Origin: Anoplopoma fimbria
Lineage: Eukaryota; Chordata; Actinopteri; Perciformes; Anoplopomatidae
Length of the DNA: 64,000 nucleotides
Direction: 5' to 3'
Assembly (NCBI RefSeq): GCF_027596085.1
Contig: NC_072470.1
Span: 7,051,787-7,115,786, forward strand
In this document: in pieces, positions 62,623 through 64,000 of the stretch
How positions within the stretch are numbered: position 1 is the first letter of the stretch
How the letters are laid out: each line of letters begins with the position of its first letter
Program-made: the position numbers and the translations under genes
The notes under the pieces: model-generated
Database searches by the model: none
The model's input: the letters and a program-made list of their open reading frames with translations, nothing else
Told to the model about the DNA's origin: nothing

Positions 62623-63236
62623 TGCGCGCGCAGGGTAAGGACAAGGATGAATTTGGAGAATGTGGAGAATGCATCATACACTAATGAATATGTCAACTTG
62701 CTAAACATACTGTATTACATCTTTTAAATAAACATTATTTATAATAAGATGAACATGTTTTAGCTACAGCGTCTCATCTAGAAACCACCGACAGCGGTTT
62801 CGCTACATTAAATAAATTAATGCATTTCCAGCTACTTTTTTTTCTTTTTTTTTTTTTTTCTGCAACACCGCTGGTATCTCCATAAAAACATTGACCATTG
62901 TACCCAGAAAAGTGTATGCGGACATGCATATGAATGTCACTGTGTGTATGTGTGTGTGTGTGTTTGTGTGTGGGGGGAGTGTTTGGCAGTGAAGTGCAGC
63001 AGCTGCTTTTTTTTTGTTGTTTTTTTTTTTTCCTTCTGCAGAGCAAATGAATGCATTTTGCATGCAACGTGTGCCTGTTCCTCGTCAGTGGGCTAACAGG
63101 TGAGCGGCAGAGCTGGCAGATGTGCGTACATGTGCATCCGTTTTGCATCTGTATGTTCACACGTGAATTAATTAAATGCGCAAATGTCATTTAGGTGGTT
63201 GCAGTTCAGTGTTTTGGCATTTGCGCTCATTTTTAA

Positions 63237-63361
<125 letters not shown>

Positions 63362-64000
63362 AAAGGAATATAAACATACCTACAAGCGTCCTTAAACTTT
63401 ACTTCACCACTGCAGATTTCCAGGCATCTGTTTGTGGCTCTCCTAGTGCTGCACCATATTTGGGAAAACATGACATATTTTATTGTTCTGCCACCATCCT
63501 TCATGTTTGCTGAAATATTTCCATTCAACCGCCGTTGCGTTTCTTGTTGCAACCAAATCTTCCTTTATTTTCCTTTTCGATTTTTTTTTTCTCCTATTTT
63601 TGCTTATTTTCAGGTCGTGGTCGACGACTAGCGGGGCATTTTTTGGGTTGTTTGACACATTGATGAAGAATGATTGTGGCAACAAACTTTAACAGACTTC
63701 TCTTGTTGATTATGTCGTGGAAAATGAAAACTGTGCAAGTTCTCCTTTTGTGTCAAGCATCTACGCATGCGCACATCCCAAATGTGGATGCTGAAAAGCT
63801 ATACCATGCAGCCCTACTCTATGAATATAACTTACAAAGATTCCTACCTTACTGAATACAACTCTATCTTGACTTTATAAACTGTATGCTTCCGAGATTC
63901 CAGCTCCTTTTTACTCCTCTCTGTATTATACAGAATAGATTTATTTATTTGTTTAATAGGTGTCGCCCCCCACACCTCCTTAAAGTAATGAAAAGATGAT

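Noticed and set aside
63614..63691. Possible terminal exon after TATTTTCAG
   Set aside because: In the required phase it encodes 27 unremarkable residues then a stop, unlike the long Pro/Tyr/Gly-rich terminal exon.

Overview
This window is nuclear DNA of a ray-finned (teleost) fish. It carries the middle-to-late part of one large plus-strand gene, pard3b (par-3 family cell polarity regulator beta, also called Par3L). Ten exons between 4794 and 56951 have consensus splice sites. Their intron phases match end to end, except for one broken exon. Joined, they encode about 483 residues from the region C-terminal to the PDZ domains. The N-terminal domain, the PDZ exons and the long final coding exon are not seen here. 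The teleost assignment rests on three things: a vertebrate-type Par-3 protein in moderate-sized introns, a dispersed repeat I recognise from teleost genomes (two copies), and a very high load of (CA)n/(GT)n tracts. The species cannot be named from this sequence.

Layout. 1-4793 is upstream intron with GT, GGAT and AT repeats and a perfect palindromic RFX X-box. Exons A, B and C (4794-4926, 6008-6155, 6843-6940) are clustered. Exon D is a 45-nt mini-exon (10516-10560). A 9.6 kb intron follows. Exons E and F (20155-20370, 21252-21456) carry the most conserved block and a lysine-rich stretch. A 14.3 kb intron has several stretches that look like conserved noncoding DNA. Exons G and H (35792-35902, 35987-36276) are separated by an 84-nt, stop-free intron. 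Exon I is 43371-43497 and exon J is 56875-56951. The rest, to 64000, is intron. No second gene, structural RNA, CRISPR array or bacterial feature was seen.

How it works together. The exons make the flexible, charged tail of a Par-3 scaffold that organises cell polarity at junctions and cortex. The introns are dominated by dinucleotide repeats: about 50 tracts totalling roughly 3.7 kb. Several lie within 15 nt of 5' splice sites (exons B, C, J) or form complementary UG/CA pairs around exons. These are plausible modulators of splicing and exon circularisation.

Most notable. (1) A one-base frame break in a G6 run of exon H; past it, the -1 frame restores the conserved GLYAKV segment and the correct phase into exon I. 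It is probably an assembly error or indel polymorphism. (2) The exitron-like 84-nt intron. (3) Repeat-abutted donor sites. (4) RFX-type X-box motifs. I found no convincing wholly new biological system.
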